Notes: generated by a model from the sequence alone, not told the origin. DNA of 64,000 bases from Bacillus sp. 491mf (GCF_900112415.1 NZ_FOLV01000013.1:46591-110590); one strand, 5' to 3'. Shown: positions 34,476 to 43,768, counted from the first letter of the stretch. A program made the numbers and translations.

Positions 34476-35669
34476 ATGATGAACTCTAAACAAAGTATTA
34501 CAAAGCATTTGCAAATATTAACAGAAATCTTTCTCGTCTCCACGAAACTTGGGCTTACTTCCTTTGGAGGACCTGTTGCACATCTTGGCTATTTTCATAA
34601 CGAATACGTCCAAAAGCGAAAATGGATAGATGAAAGAAGCTACGCTGATTTGGTAGCTCTTTGCCAATTTCTTCCTGGTCCTGCTAGCAGTCAAGTTGGA
34701 ATCGGAATTGGGTTATCACGAGGCGGTATACTTGGAGCGATTGTTTCTTGGCTTGGATTTACGCTCCCTTCTGTTCTTGCGCTCGTCCTGTTTGCTTCAT
34801 TACTACAGCAGATCGATATTGCACACGCAGGATGGATTCACGGCCTAAAGCTAGTAGCCGTAGCGATTGTCGCTCATGCATTATGGGGAATGGCACAAAA
34901 GCTAACCCCAGACCGGAACCGCGTAACGATTGCAGTCATCGCCGCGGCTACCGTTCTATTATTCCAAACAGTTTGGATACAAATCATTGTGATTCTATGC
35001 GCAGGCATCGTTGGCTGGCTCTTATACAGAGAGCACACAATCACGGCTAAAACAGAAATATCGATTTCTATCTCTCGTAAAGTCGCAGCGCTATGCCTAT
35101 CTTTATTTTTTCTCTTATTCATACTATTACCGATATTACGCCCTTTCTCGCACTGGATTGCTATGTTTGATAGTTTCTATCGCTCTGGTTCTCTCGTCTT
35201 TGGCGGCGGTCATGTCGTTCTTCCGCTCTTAGAAAATGAATTTGTGTCAAACGGCTATATAACGAAAGAACAATTTCTCGCTGGCTATGGAATGACGCAA
35301 GCTGTGCCCGGACCATTATTTACATTTGCCGCTTATATCGGGGCTATTATGAACGGCGCCGCCGGGGCAACGATTGCGACAATCGCCATTTTCCTTCCTG
35401 CCTTCTTACTTGTTGTCGGCGTATTGCCATTTTGGGATGCGCTGCGCCGCAAACCGTACATACAAGGAGCTATGTTTGGAATAAATGCAGCGGTTGTCGG
35501 CATTTTACTCGCCGCTTTCTATCATCCCATTTGGACAAGCACGGTTATGCAGCCAGCTGATTTCATTGTCGCATTACTCTTATTTACGATGCTTTCCTTT
35601 TGGAAAATGCCGCCGTGGATCATTGTGATAATTGGTGCAATCAGCGGGATGATTTTGTCGGTACTATAA
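34476..35669 (+). CDS. chrA: Chromate transporter ChrA (two CHR domains)
   Basis: 397 residues, about ten to twelve membrane helices. It has two CHR halves: LTSFGGPVAHLGYF...CQFLPGPASSQV in the first, GSLVFGGGHVVLPLLENEFV...MTQAVPGPLFTFAAYIG in the second. It exports chromate (or related oxyanions) at the inner membrane. The start ATGATG lies 15 nt after the IscB right-end hairpin. The bases before it (TCTCCTCGCCGAAAT) contain no Shine-Dalgarno, so the insertion has probably cut the gene from its own leader. Confidence 0.88.
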   Translation: MMNSKQSITKHLQILTEIFLVSTKLGLTSFGGPVAHLGYFHNEYVQKRKWIDERSYADLVALCQFLPGPASSQVGIGIGLSRGGILGAIVSWLGFTLPSVLALVLFASLLQQIDIAHAGWIHGLKLVAVAIVAHALWGMAQKLTPDRNRVTIAVIAAATVLLFQTVWIQIIVILCAGIVGWLLYREHTITAKTEISISISRKVAALCLSLFFLLFILLPILRPFSHWIAMFDSFYRSGSLVFGGGHVVLPLLENEFVSNGYITKEQFLAGYGMTQAVPGPLFTFAAYIGAIMNGAAGATIATIAIFLPAFLLVVGVLPFWDALRRKPYIQGAMFGINAAVVGILLAAFYHPIWTSTVMQPADFIVALLLFTMLSFWKMPPWIIVIIGAISGMILSVL

Positions 35670-35801
35670 AAGCTAACCTTACATCCTCCTCACACTTTGG
35701 AGGATTTCACTATTATTTTTTGAATATTCAATTTATTATTCCTGCAAATTATGTTACGATTTATAGAACAAACAAATTTAGAAACAGGAGTTGCATTGCG
35801 C

Positions 35802-36467
35802 ATGCCTAAAAATCGGCTCTGGTTCTCTCGCACGATAATTGTTGTGATGTTTGTAATCATTTCATCCGGACTATCTACATTTTCTTTGTTTACACAACAG
35901 GAATTTAGAAAATTTATAGGTTGGGGGCATTACTATAACTATGAAGCGGATTGGAATGGGAAGCCACCAGGTATTCCAAGTGATGAAGCATATGAAATTA
36001 AAGACGACAATGAGAAACTAGAAGGTCAACCGATTCAAATGTCATGGAAAGTTAAGATTTTAGGTACCATCAATGAAAGCATTAAAAATAACAAAAAATC
36101 ATGGCTAACTACCTTAATTATCACCGCAACTATCATTCTTGCTTTCCTATATTTCAAAAAGAAAAAACCAACCGAATCCTACCCTACCTTACGTCCTAAA
36201 CAACAAGTCAACACAGAAACTACTCCGATAGCAGATGAACATAGCAATGACATCCATTCGATTCACAATGAAATCCGACAAGCACTTATAAAATGGGAAA
36301 AAACCCTACCTAAACATAATAGAAGAAAACCATATGAGACCGTGCAGCAGTGGCTATCAAGGCTGAATAAACCAGCAAATATTATACCGATCTATGAAAA
36401 AGTTCGTTATGGAGAAAGGGAATATTCAGCTAGCGACTTAGAACTGGTCAAACTTTGGACGAAATAA
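35802..36467 (+). CDS. DUF4129-type membrane protein
   Basis: About 222 residues. It has two TM helices (about 8-28 and 100-118), a short extracellular part between them (FRKFIGWGHYYNYEADWNG), and a cytoplasmic C-terminal domain. In that domain RRKPYETVQQWLSRL and YEKVRYGEREYSASDLE match the DUF4129 tail seen next to transglutaminase-like genes. No such partner is here. I used ATG 35802; TTG at 35796 in the same frame has better spacing (5 nt) to ACAGGAG and is an alternative. Role unknown. Confidence 0.65.
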   Translation: MPKNRLWFSRTIIVVMFVIISSGLSTFSLFTQQEFRKFIGWGHYYNYEADWNGKPPGIPSDEAYEIKDDNEKLEGQPIQMSWKVKILGTINESIKNNKKSWLTTLIITATIILAFLYFKKKKPTESYPTLRPKQQVNTETTPIADEHSNDIHSIHNEIRQALIKWEKTLPKHNRRKPYETVQQWLSRLNKPANIIPIYEKVRYGEREYSASDLELVKLWTK

Positions 36468-36529
36468 TAATAGGAGCGCACTCAACGGGCACATAAGTAC
36501 CTTTTGAATGCGCTCCTTTCACATGTCCA

Positions 36530-36705
36530 CCAAATATATCAGCGCTTTTCGCAATATATCGGCGCAAATGATACATTTATCAGCGCTTTTTCAAATATAT
36601 CGGCGCTTCGACACGATTTAAAGACCCTTCGACAACGTTCGACACACGAATCGTCCATTCGCTGGAGCTGAATCAAAAGTAGACTTTTTGGTCAGCTCTA
36701 TTTCT
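36530..36705 (-). repeat. Repeat family D, copy 3 (reverse, with extra units)
   Basis: Three spaced copies of ATATATCGGCGC or TATCAGCGCTTTT (36535-36610), then GGCGCTTCGACACGATT, AAAGACCCTTCGAC, and finally GAGCTGAATCAAAAGTAGAC, TTTTTGGTCAGCTC as the hairpin end. It lies between the DUF4129 gene and chbG. Confidence 0.65.
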
Positions 36706-37408
36706 AAAACTTCACAAGCTCCACCCCGCTCGGAAGCTTGCTCTCTGTTAAAATACGCAACTCTTCAACACGCTTCATCACATAAGACGAACATTTCATC
36801 AACTCTGCATCTACATAAGCTGGATGTACCATGATTTCAACTGTCGCTCCGTCCGCTACACGCTCTTGCAAAGTCATAAAGTAGTCGTCCGTTACACCAT
36901 CTCCGTAAAAATCGTGCAAAAACACATCAGAAAATGGACATATCGCACGTTCTTGTTCACAGCGGCGCACTGGAAGATGATATTTCGCTGCCAATCGCTC
37001 TAAGACATCATGCAAAATTGGCAGTGCATGTACATGATGATGGCTATCAAGGTGCGTCGGTGTTAAACCATATGATAGAAACTTTTCAATTTGTGCAGTC
37101 CATTCCTTCTCAACATCATATGAATCTATATTTCCTCCCCACACCGTACTTTGTGAATGAAACGAACCATCTTCTTTCACAAGAGAAGGTACATCAGAAA
37201 GAAGCGGTTTTCCCGCGGTTAAGACAAGATGTACACCAACCCCGAGCGTCTTATATTCCTTCGCTAATTGTACGGCATGCTCTACCCCTGGCATATTCAT
37301 CATCATCGTTGCAGAATTCACAAGCCCATTCACATGCGCGTCAACAATGCCGTAATTTACACCTCGCGTTAAACCGAAGTCATCTGCATTTACAATTAAT
37401 TGAATCAT
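36704..37408 (-). CDS. chbG: Chitooligosaccharide deacetylase ChbG/YdjC family
   Basis: 234 residues. [15 protein letters not shown] carries the metal-binding Asp pair, [14 protein letters not shown] and [12 protein letters not shown] the metal His, and [11 protein letters not shown] the last conserved His. ChbG removes an N-acetyl group from chitobiose-type sugars before hydrolysis. ATG 37408 has AGGAGGGGATGTA before it; the frame extends 17 codons further. It follows the GH4 glucosidase gene by about 115 bp on the same strand. Confidence 0.88.
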   Translation of the reverse strand: MIQLIVNADDFGLTRGVNYGIVDAHVNGLVNSATMMMNMPGVEHAVQLAKEYKTLGVGVHLVLTAGKPLLSDVPSLVKEDGSFHSQSTVWGGNIDSYDVEKEWTAQIEKFLSYGLTPTHLDSHHHVHALPILHDVLERLAAKYHLPVRRCEQERAICPFSDVFLHDFYGDGVTDDYFMTLQERVADGATVEIMVHPAYVDAELMKCSSYVMKRVEELRILTESKLPSGVELVKF

Positions 37409-37522
37409 TACATCCCCTCCTATATGATTCTTCAACAGATACTTCCAACAAAAAATCACGCTCGCTCACCTAAAAAAAGAGAGATAATTCAAACTGAAAA
37501 AGCGGGCTCCATAGCGCCGCTT

Positions 37523-38848
37523 TTAGTTCTCCGCTTTTTTAAAAAATTGCGGAAGATATGTTCTATGAGCGTCTAGCATTTCATCTAAAATTTGTTTTGC
37601 TACTTTATCGGATGGAACAAGTGGATTAATCGTCATCGCAAGCAGCGCCTTATGATAATCACCTGTTACTGCAGCTTCAATTGTTACACGTTCAAACGAT
37701 TTAATTTGTTGTACTAGCCCGCGAACTGGTACTGGCAAGTCCCCAACCGCAAGCGGTTTTGGGCCATTTTTTGTAATCACACAGTTTACTTCAACAGCGG
37801 AGTCAGCTGGCAAACTTGCGATTGCACCGTTATTTCTTGTATTTACAGGCTGAATGTCACCTTTATTGTTATAAATAGACGTAATTAAACTACAGGCAGC
37901 ATCGCTATAATATGCTCCGCCTCGTTTTTCTAGTTGTGGTGGTTTAATGTCTAAGTTTGGATCTTTATATAGTTCAAACAGATCATTCTCTAGCTTTTTC
38001 ACCACTTCTGCACGTGTACCATTTTCCATTGATGCTTGCTTTTCTTCTTCTAACATTTCGCGTGTTTTGTAGTAATAACGGTGGTATGGGCATGGAATTG
38101 CCCGAAGCGCGCGAATGAAATCCGGTTCCCAATCAAGCGCTGCAATATTTTTCATCGTCATTTGTTTCTCTGGGTCGGTCACGAGTTCCAGCACACGGTC
38201 CATGACGCTTACACCATCTACATACACATCTAATCCGTACACCATATGATTTAATCCTGCAAAATCAACATGTACACGGCTTGAATCAACATCGAGAATC
38301 TTCGCTAATTCCATACGAATCCCAATCGGAACGTTGCATAACCCAACAACCTTTTGAATGTTCGTGTAGCGAAGAATAGCTTCTGTTACCATACCCGCTG
38401 GATTTGTAAAATTAATTAACCATGCATTCGGGCAGAGTTCTTCTATGTCTTTACAAATAGCCAAAATAACAGGAATCGTTCGTAAAGCTTTAAATAACCC
38501 GCCGGGACCATTTGTCTCCTGACCGATTACATCATACTTTAGCGGAATGACTTCATCTTTACCGCGTGCTTCTAATAATCCAACGCGAAACTGCGTTGTC
38601 ACAAAGTCAGCATCTTTTAACGCTTCGCGGCGATCTAATGTCAGATGAATATCAATTGGTACTCCTGCCTTTTTCACCATACGCTTCGCTAAGTTCCCAA
38701 CAATCTCTAACTTTTCCTTTCCTTCTTCCACATCAACTAACCAAATTTCACGAACAGGAAGTTCATGATAGCGCTTAATAAAACCTTCAATTAATTCTGG
38801 TGTATAACTAGAGCCACCGCCAATTGTTGTAATTTTTATTCCACGCAT
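37523..38848 (-). CDS. celF: 6-phospho-beta-glucosidase, GH4 family
   Basis: 441 residues. ITTIGGGSSYTPELIEGF is the N-terminal NAD loop. DADFVTTQFRVGLLEAR and NFTNPAGMVTEAI are GH4 motifs, and GLCNVPIG carries the metal-binding Cys, with Asn-Pro in place. GH4 enzymes need NAD and Mn and cut phosphorylated disaccharides by an elimination route. The substrate is probably PTS-imported cellobiose-P or chitobiose-P. AAAGGAGAACG lies before the ATG. The matching PTS genes are 3 kb away, separated by opposite-strand genes. Confidence 0.9.
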   Translation of the reverse strand: MRGIKITTIGGGSSYTPELIEGFIKRYHELPVREIWLVDVEEGKEKLEIVGNLAKRMVKKAGVPIDIHLTLDRREALKDADFVTTQFRVGLLEARGKDEVIPLKYDVIGQETNGPGGLFKALRTIPVILAICKDIEELCPNAWLINFTNPAGMVTEAILRYTNIQKVVGLCNVPIGIRMELAKILDVDSSRVHVDFAGLNHMVYGLDVYVDGVSVMDRVLELVTDPEKQMTMKNIAALDWEPDFIRALRAIPCPYHRYYYKTREMLEEEKQASMENGTRAEVVKKLENDLFELYKDPNLDIKPPQLEKRGGAYYSDAACSLITSIYNNKGDIQPVNTRNNGAIASLPADSAVEVNCVITKNGPKPLAVGDLPVPVRGLVQQIKSFERVTIEAAVTGDYHKALLAMTINPLVPSDKVAKQILDEMLDAHRTYLPQFFKKAEN

Positions 38849-38896
38849 GCTACACGTTCTCCTTTCGAATCGATTTTTTATAAATTGAAAGTTTAT

Positions 38897-39043
38897 TCAG
38901 TGTAGTAATGTAATCTCTATTTTTTCTCCTCTTGTTTCTGATTGTATGAGCCTGGTTTGAAAATGATGCGCTTCTTGAATTGCTTCTTCTGGCGTTGTCG
39001 GAGTAATAATGATTAAAGAATCAAATGTAACAAAGTAAAACTT
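38897..39043 (-). pseudogene. Orphan coding remnant upstream of celF
   Basis: On the minus strand, 48 sense codons end in TGA and read KFYFVTFDSLIIIT, then TPEEAIQEAHHFQTRLIQ and EKIEITLLH. Composition and hydrophobic pattern look like real protein. A stop codon lies directly before the first Lys, and there is no ATG, GTG or TTG in frame. It looks like the 3' end of a lost gene. I cannot assign a family. Confidence 0.4.
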
Positions 39044-39310
39044 CTATCAATGTTTTTTGCACGTTTTTCTTTTGTATTACTAGAAATAAGACTATGTGTT
39101 ACAAAAAGAACGCATTATTGACACACATTTACATGAAATTTATACAGCGATTAGTTCTCTAGTTGTATACGTTTAGAAAAAAAGTTTTTCCGAACAAAAT
39201 TCTCTATGAATCTATTCTATAAAAAAATTCTCCCAAAATTGAAAATAACCCAATTCTCCCCTGGTAATTTACATATACTAACATGAACCTACAAAATATA
39301 TTTCACATAA
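39044..39310. other. Divergent spacer between celF side and speE-like gene
   Basis: A+T-rich, no frame with a ribosome site apart from the remnant next to it. No clear promoter pair found. Confidence 0.35.
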
Positions 39311-39326
39311 AAGAAAGGGGCTCAAT

Positions 39327-40319
39327 ATGTCAAGAAACTGTCGGAAGCAAGATCAAAAGAAAGAATCTACTTCAGGTTGTAAAAAATATAACAGCAATAC
39401 ATCAAACTCAACATCATCTCAAAGTTACAGCCACGGTGATATATGGGACAAACTAAGTTTAGGAGAAATATTAGCAGACAAACATACCGCTCTATTTCAA
39501 GGAAAGAGTCAATACCAGAAGGTTGATGTGCTAAAAGTAAATGATGTCAGAATGTATCTTGATGAACAATTACAATTTAGCTCTGTAGACGAGCGGCTGT
39601 ATCATGAAGCACTTGTTCATCCTGCAATGGCGCTAGTAGATTCTCCAAAATCTGTTCTCATTTTAGGGGGCGGTGATGGCCTTGCATTAAGAGAAGTTTT
39701 AAAATATCAAACGGTTCGCCGCGTCGATCTTGTCGATTTGGATGAAGAAGTTATCAAAATTGCAACCAATGTGCCTGAAATTGTCGCATTAAATGAAGGT
39801 GCTTTTTTCGATAAGCGTGTAAAAATCCATGCATACGATGCTCGAAAATTTTTACGTACAAAATCTCGTAAATATGACGTGATTATTATCGACTTCCCAG
39901 ACCCCGCAACCGAGACATTAAGTCAGCTATATACGAAAGAATTATTTTCTGTTGTATCTAGCTTCCTTACGAAAGGTGGCGCGTTCGTCTGTCAATCTAA
40001 CTCACCAGAAGATGCACCGCTTACCTATTGGAGCATAGGCCAAACAATTCGCAGTACTGGATTAACAGTTGCAAGTTATCATACCATCGTTCCTTCTTTC
40101 GGAAACGATTGGGGCTTTCATATCGCGACCAATTCTTCTTCTATTATGCGCAATAGAAACCCACTACCCGTAACCGTTCCTCATCGAACACTTCCAAACA
40201 ACCTCGCTTTATTATTTCGCTTTAGAGAAGACCTCTTAGAGGAACAGAAAAATGCAGTAATCAACACAGAGAACAAACTTACACTACACCGTTGCTATCA
40301 AGAAGATATGGAATATTAG
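39327..40319 (+). CDS. Polyamine aminopropyltransferase (spermidine-synthase-like)
   Basis: 330 residues. The first 36 are a Ser/Asn/Lys/Cys-rich low-complexity extension. The spermidine-synthase fold follows: QFSSVDERLYHEALVHPA (amine-site region), LILGGGDGLALREVLK (AdoMet loop, 112-127), DLDEEVI, YDARKFL and IIIDFPDP. The last differs from the usual DSTDP and suggests a changed amine acceptor. It transfers aminopropyl groups from decarboxylated AdoMet, whose synthesis is encoded 23 bp downstream. GAAAGGGG lies before the ATG. Confidence 0.83.
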   Translation: MSRNCRKQDQKKESTSGCKKYNSNTSNSTSSQSYSHGDIWDKLSLGEILADKHTALFQGKSQYQKVDVLKVNDVRMYLDEQLQFSSVDERLYHEALVHPAMALVDSPKSVLILGGGDGLALREVLKYQTVRRVDLVDLDEEVIKIATNVPEIVALNEGAFFDKRVKIHAYDARKFLRTKSRKYDVIIIDFPDPATETLSQLYTKELFSVVSSFLTKGGAFVCQSNSPEDAPLTYWSIGQTIRSTGLTVASYHTIVPSFGNDWGFHIATNSSSIMRNRNPLPVTVPHRTLPNNLALLFRFREDLLEEQKNAVINTENKLTLHRCYQEDMEY

Positions 40320-40342
40320 TCTTATATAAAACAGGAGGTATC

Positions 40343-40714
40343 ATGGAGTATTCAACATTTGGAAGACATATAATAGTAGATATGTGGGGGATAGACACTG
40401 CCTTATTAAATGATTGTGAATTCTTACAACAACATTTAGTCACGGCAGCCAATGTGTGCGGTGCAACTATATTATCAGTAGACTCCATAACATTCGAACC
40501 ATCTGGAGTTACAATATTAGTTTTACTATCGGAAAGTCACATCTCTATTCATACGTATCCAGAAAAAAAGTTCGCAGCCATTGACTGCTATACGTGCGGA
40601 AAAAAGGTAGATCCGCAACAAGCCATCGATTATATATTACCTATATTCAAGCCGAAACAATGGTATATAAAACGGTTGATTCGTGGCTTAGGCGAAATCA
40701 CAGTTATTAACTAA
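40343..40714 (+). CDS. S-adenosylmethionine decarboxylase proenzyme (SpeH type)
   Basis: 123 residues, the prokaryotic short form. LSESHISIHTYPE contains the self-cleavage site Glu64-Ser65, which yields the pyruvoyl group. His70 and Cys85 (CYTCG) complete the processing/active site. Start MEYSTFGRHIIVDMWG; AGGAGG lies 5 nt before ATG 40343, and the frame extends 17 codons. It supplies the aminopropyl donor for the preceding enzyme; together they form a two-gene spermidine unit. Confidence 0.92.
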   Translation: MEYSTFGRHIIVDMWGIDTALLNDCEFLQQHLVTAANVCGATILSVDSITFEPSGVTILVLLSESHISIHTYPEKKFAAIDCYTCGKKVDPQQAIDYILPIFKPKQWYIKRLIRGLGEITVIN

Positions 40715-40726
40715 ACGATCACATTC

Positions 40727-40771
40727 ATACAAAACACGCCAAGTACTTTCCATACCCGGCGTGTTTTGTAT
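40727..40771. terminator. Terminator between polyamine genes and DUF3021 gene
   Basis: ACAAAACACGCC (40729-40740) and GGCGTGTTTTGT (40758-40769), 12-bp perfect arms between convergent genes. Confidence 0.85.
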
Positions 40772-40779
40772 TCTCCTTC

Positions 40780-41184
40780 TTATTTAATTTGGTTATTTAA
40801 ACCCTCAATCTTTTTCTTCCAATACATTGTCATTGCAAACCATATCACGAGGTAAATAATAATAAAGCTTCCTACACAAATGAAAATGGCACTTGCATGA
40901 CTAGGAACCCATCCCATCCATACTGCTACTGGGAGAAATGTTCCTAGTAATATAATGAAATGAATCATTGTTTGCTTTAACAGGCTCCACTCTTCCCTCT
41001 CAAAAACAAAAGAAGCAACGGAGAAAATGATCCCAATGATATTTGCGACAACAAGCTGAATTAACAATGTCCTTGTCTCGATTGTCTCCATCCCATTTGC
41101 ATAACCGATGCCTAAAAATAGTAAGCTATAAAACATCGCCATCCCCATACCAGCTGCCAACTTTGCACCTATTCTATCCATCAT
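40780..41184 (-). CDS. DUF3021 membrane protein
   Basis: 134 residues with four membrane helices. It is the small partner that regularly follows LytTR-domain regulators in Firmicutes. It starts 4 nt after the LytTR gene's stop codon. In such pairs the membrane protein is thought to restrain the regulator. This is inference from family context. Confidence 0.8.
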   Translation of the reverse strand: MMDRIGAKLAAGMGMAMFYSLLFLGIGYANGMETIETRTLLIQLVVANIIGIIFSVASFVFEREEWSLLKQTMIHFIILLGTFLPVAVWMGWVPSHASAIFICVGSFIIIYLVIWFAMTMYWKKKIEGLNNQIK

Positions 41185-41188
41185 CTTA

Positions 41189-41635
41189 CTAACCTCCTAT
41201 ATTCAAAACTTCTTTAATAAGCGGCACATATTTTCGCGAAACGTACTCTTTCATCCCGTTTGAAAAATGGGCACACATGCTGCCACTAAACGACATTTCA
41301 AAACTTTTCACATGCTTTATATTTGCAATTGTTGATTTGGAGAACCTCACAAATCCTTCGTGCTGCAGAGAGGTCTCTAATTCATACAAGCGGTGTTTTA
41401 CTTCAAGGTTTCCTTTTGTCGTTTGGGCAAATACCTTTCTGCCTTCCGAATAGAACCAATATATTTCTTTAAACTCTAGTAAATAAAACTGCTGATCTGC
41501 TATCCCAACAATTTGCTTGATCGTCCCCCCTTCTAATATTTTCAAAATGTGCTGAACATCTTCAGTCATTTCTTTCGTCCTTATCACGATTTCTAGTTCT
41601 TCATGTGCTGGGTCTAAATCAATATGAATCTTCAT
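41189..41635 (-). CDS. LytTR-domain DNA-binding regulator
   Basis: 148 residues. No receiver domain. About 45 N-terminal residues precede the LytTR domain (about 50-148): FKEIYWFYSEGRKVFAQTTKG, YELETSLQHEGFVRFSKSTIANI and SGSMCAHFSNGMKEYVSRKY. With DUF3021 it forms a two-gene LytTR regulatory system. Targets may include its own promoter. It lies between the polyamine pair and the cel PTS genes. Confidence 0.85.
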   Translation of the reverse strand: MKIHIDLDPAHEELEIVIRTKEMTEDVQHILKILEGGTIKQIVGIADQQFYLLEFKEIYWFYSEGRKVFAQTTKGNLEVKHRLYELETSLQHEGFVRFSKSTIANIKHVKSFEMSFSGSMCAHFSNGMKEYVSRKYVPLIKEVLNIGG

Positions 41636-41741
41636 TTCAGCCCCCCCTTACAACTTTATTTTTACATAAATGTGGAAAAAATAAATAGATATGTACATAA
41701 GCGGTTCCGTTATTTGTTTTACTTGTCGTTTTCGGTGCATG

Positions 41742-41766
41742 AAAAAGACCTTGCATCCGCAAGGCC
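41742..41766 (-). terminator. Terminator of cel PTS genes
   Basis: ACCTTGC-ATCC-GCAAGG stem (41748-41764), with TCTTTTTC on the minus strand. Confidence 0.7.
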
Positions 41767-42083
41767 TATTTTCCATCTAACATCTTCCTATATAAATCAA
41801 CAAACTCACTCGCTAATTCCTTCATTGTTATAGCATTCATAAGGTGATCCTGCGCGTGAACGAACAGTAACGTAAGTTCGACCCGTTCGCCGCCGGCCTC
41901 TTGTTGAATCAGCGCTGTCTGTAAGCGATGGGCTTCCTTTAACTCGCTGTCTGCCTCTTGCAATTTTCCGTCCGCTTCGGAAAGTTTTCCTTGTTTCGCA
42001 AATTGAATTGCCTCCATCGCCGAGCTTCTCGCATTTCCTCCATGTAAAATTAAATGAAAAGCCGTTGTCTCGAGCGTATCCAT
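41766..42083 (-). CDS. celC: PTS lactose/cellobiose-family IIA component
   Basis: 105 residues, all-helical. The phosphorylated His is His76 in [12 protein letters not shown], with Asp79 as trimer metal ligand. [19 protein letters not shown] is the N-terminal family motif. It passes phosphate from HPr to the IIB protein. It follows the IIC gene by 6 nt, so it is the last gene of the operon. Confidence 0.92.
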   Translation of the reverse strand: MDTLETTAFHLILHGGNARSSAMEAIQFAKQGKLSEADGKLQEADSELKEAHRLQTALIQQEAGGERVELTLLFVHAQDHLMNAITMKELASEFVDLYRKMLDGK

Positions 42084-42089
42084 TTCCCT

Positions 42090-43403
42090 CTATTGCTCCC
42101 CCCTTTCTTCTGCCAGCTTTTGCTTATCCCACATTTTTAAGAATGGGAAATAGATAAAAAAAGCTAGGAAGAAGTTTACTAGCTGCATTACAACACCTGA
42201 AACCTTACCTCCTGTCGCTAAATAGCCGCTAAACAGAATCGGTGTTGTCCACGGTACAGCTGCGCCGCTTGGCCGTGCAACAACCCCCCACTCCATCGCA
42301 AAGTATGTCACAATTGTTAGGACAAGAGGAACAAGAATAAATGGAATGAGAAGAAGGGGATTTAACACAATTGGCATTCCAAATGTCACCATCTCATTAA
42401 TATTAAAAATACCTGGTCCAATAGATAGTCGGCCTAAACTTTTTAATTGCTGACTTCGTGCAAATAGTAACATCGCCACAACAAGTGCGAGCGTTGCCCC
42501 AGAACCGCCCATATAAATCCATAAATCAAAGAATTGCTGTGTAATTGTATTTGGCACACCCTGCCCAGCTTGAAAGGCGACGCGGTTTTGATCCATTAAT
42601 GAGAGCCAAATTGGTCCCATCACTCCGCCAACAATTGCTGCTCCGTGAATCCCGCACGCCCACAATACTTGAATAAGAATAATCGCAACTACAGCTCCAA
42701 ATAAGCTAGCACCAAGTGCACTAAGCGGCGCTTGTAACAATTGTCCCACAATATTATGAACGCTCACAAATGAAGTACGTTCTAGAATTAACCGTATAAT
42801 CCATACGAAAGTAATCACGACAAAACCAGGAATGAGTGCAACAAACGAACGCGACACGGCTGGTGGTACCGTTTCAGGCATTTTAATCACAATATTTCTC
42901 TGTATAATAACGCGGTATATTTCTGTAGATATAAGTGCTAATATCATCGCCACAAATAAACCTTGACTGCCTGTAAGTGCAGCTGGAATTACCCCTTCTA
43001 CTAAAATACTTTCCTTCGTCGTTTCTACAACATGAGTAACTTGAAATGGCGTTGCTACTAAAAAAGACACAAGCGACAATGCCCCTGACGCTAATGCATC
43101 TACTTTATATTGTTCCGCCAATCTGTAAGCGATTCCAAAAGAGGCTATTAAAGACATAATATTAAACGTAGCACTTACCGGATACCCTAATGTTTTCTGC
43201 CAACCATCTCCAAATAAATTGGCCATAAACTCATTATACCCAGGTATCGGCAACGCACTAATGATTAAGAAAAATGATCCGATAATTAAGAAAGGCATCG
43301 TTAAAATAATTCCGTCTCGAACAGCTTGTAAGTGACGCTGCTCAGCAATTCTTCCTGCTGCAGGCATAACGTATCTTTCTAAAAATCCCGTCATCCTCTC
43401 CAC
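42090..43403 (-). CDS. celB: PTS cellobiose/chitobiose-family IIC permease
   Basis: 437 residues, about ten membrane helices. Features: RDGIILTMPFLIIGSFFLI, the central loop with WACGIHGAAIVGGVMGPIW, and the substrate-site region NINEMVTFGMPIVLNP with the conserved Asn-Glu. It imports beta-linked disaccharides with phosphorylation. It lies between the IIB and IIA genes with 5-6 nt gaps. Confidence 0.92.
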   Translation of the reverse strand: MERMTGFLERYVMPAAGRIAEQRHLQAVRDGIILTMPFLIIGSFFLIISALPIPGYNEFMANLFGDGWQKTLGYPVSATFNIMSLIASFGIAYRLAEQYKVDALASGALSLVSFLVATPFQVTHVVETTKESILVEGVIPAALTGSQGLFVAMILALISTEIYRVIIQRNIVIKMPETVPPAVSRSFVALIPGFVVITFVWIIRLILERTSFVSVHNIVGQLLQAPLSALGASLFGAVVAIILIQVLWACGIHGAAIVGGVMGPIWLSLMDQNRVAFQAGQGVPNTITQQFFDLWIYMGGSGATLALVVAMLLFARSQQLKSLGRLSIGPGIFNINEMVTFGMPIVLNPLLLIPFILVPLVLTIVTYFAMEWGVVARPSGAAVPWTTPILFSGYLATGGKVSGVVMQLVNFFLAFFIYFPFLKMWDKQKLAEERGEQ

Positions 43404-43408
43404 TCCCC

Positions 43409-43711
43409 TTATGCCTTCATTGACAATGCTGCTTGTAACACCGCTTCCCCATTACAAAGTCCGTAGTGCACTGATTGAATGATATTAACAGGTATTCCTT
43501 TTTCTTTACAAAGCTCCTGCATTTTCGGTAATAGATAACGTACTTGCGGGCCGAGTAATAACACATCCGCTTCATCGATATGATTGCGCACTTCCGCCCC
43601 GGATACGGCCCAAATTCTTGCTTCTATCCCTTGCGCCTCTGCTGCTGTCTCCATCTTTGTAACAAGTAAACTCGTAGACATCCCTGCAGCGCAGCAAAGC
43701 AAAATGTTCAT
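43409..43711 (-). CDS. celA: PTS cellobiose/chitobiose-family IIB component
   Basis: 100 residues. The phosphorylated Cys is Cys7 in [17 protein letters not shown]. It is the first gene of the IIB-IIC-IIA operon. AGGGAGGGATC lies before the ATG. A perfect dyad AGGTTA-AGC-TAACCT is 43-57 bp upstream of the start. Confidence 0.92.
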   Translation of the reverse strand: MNILLCCAAGMSTSLLVTKMETAAEAQGIEARIWAVSGAEVRNHIDEADVLLLGPQVRYLLPKMQELCKEKGIPVNIIQSVHYGLCNGEAVLQAALSMKA

Positions 43712-43753
43712 ATGATCCCTCCCTTTCTCATCAGCTCTTTACAGCTACCCATA

Positions 43754-43768
43754 AGGTTAAGCTAACCT
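43754..43768. promoter_or_regulatory. Possible operator upstream of cel PTS operon
   Basis: AGGTTA-AGC-TAACCT, a perfect 6-bp dyad next to TATATATA, which could supply a -10 box for celA on the minus strand. No cre consensus was seen here. The regulator is unknown. Confidence 0.4.
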
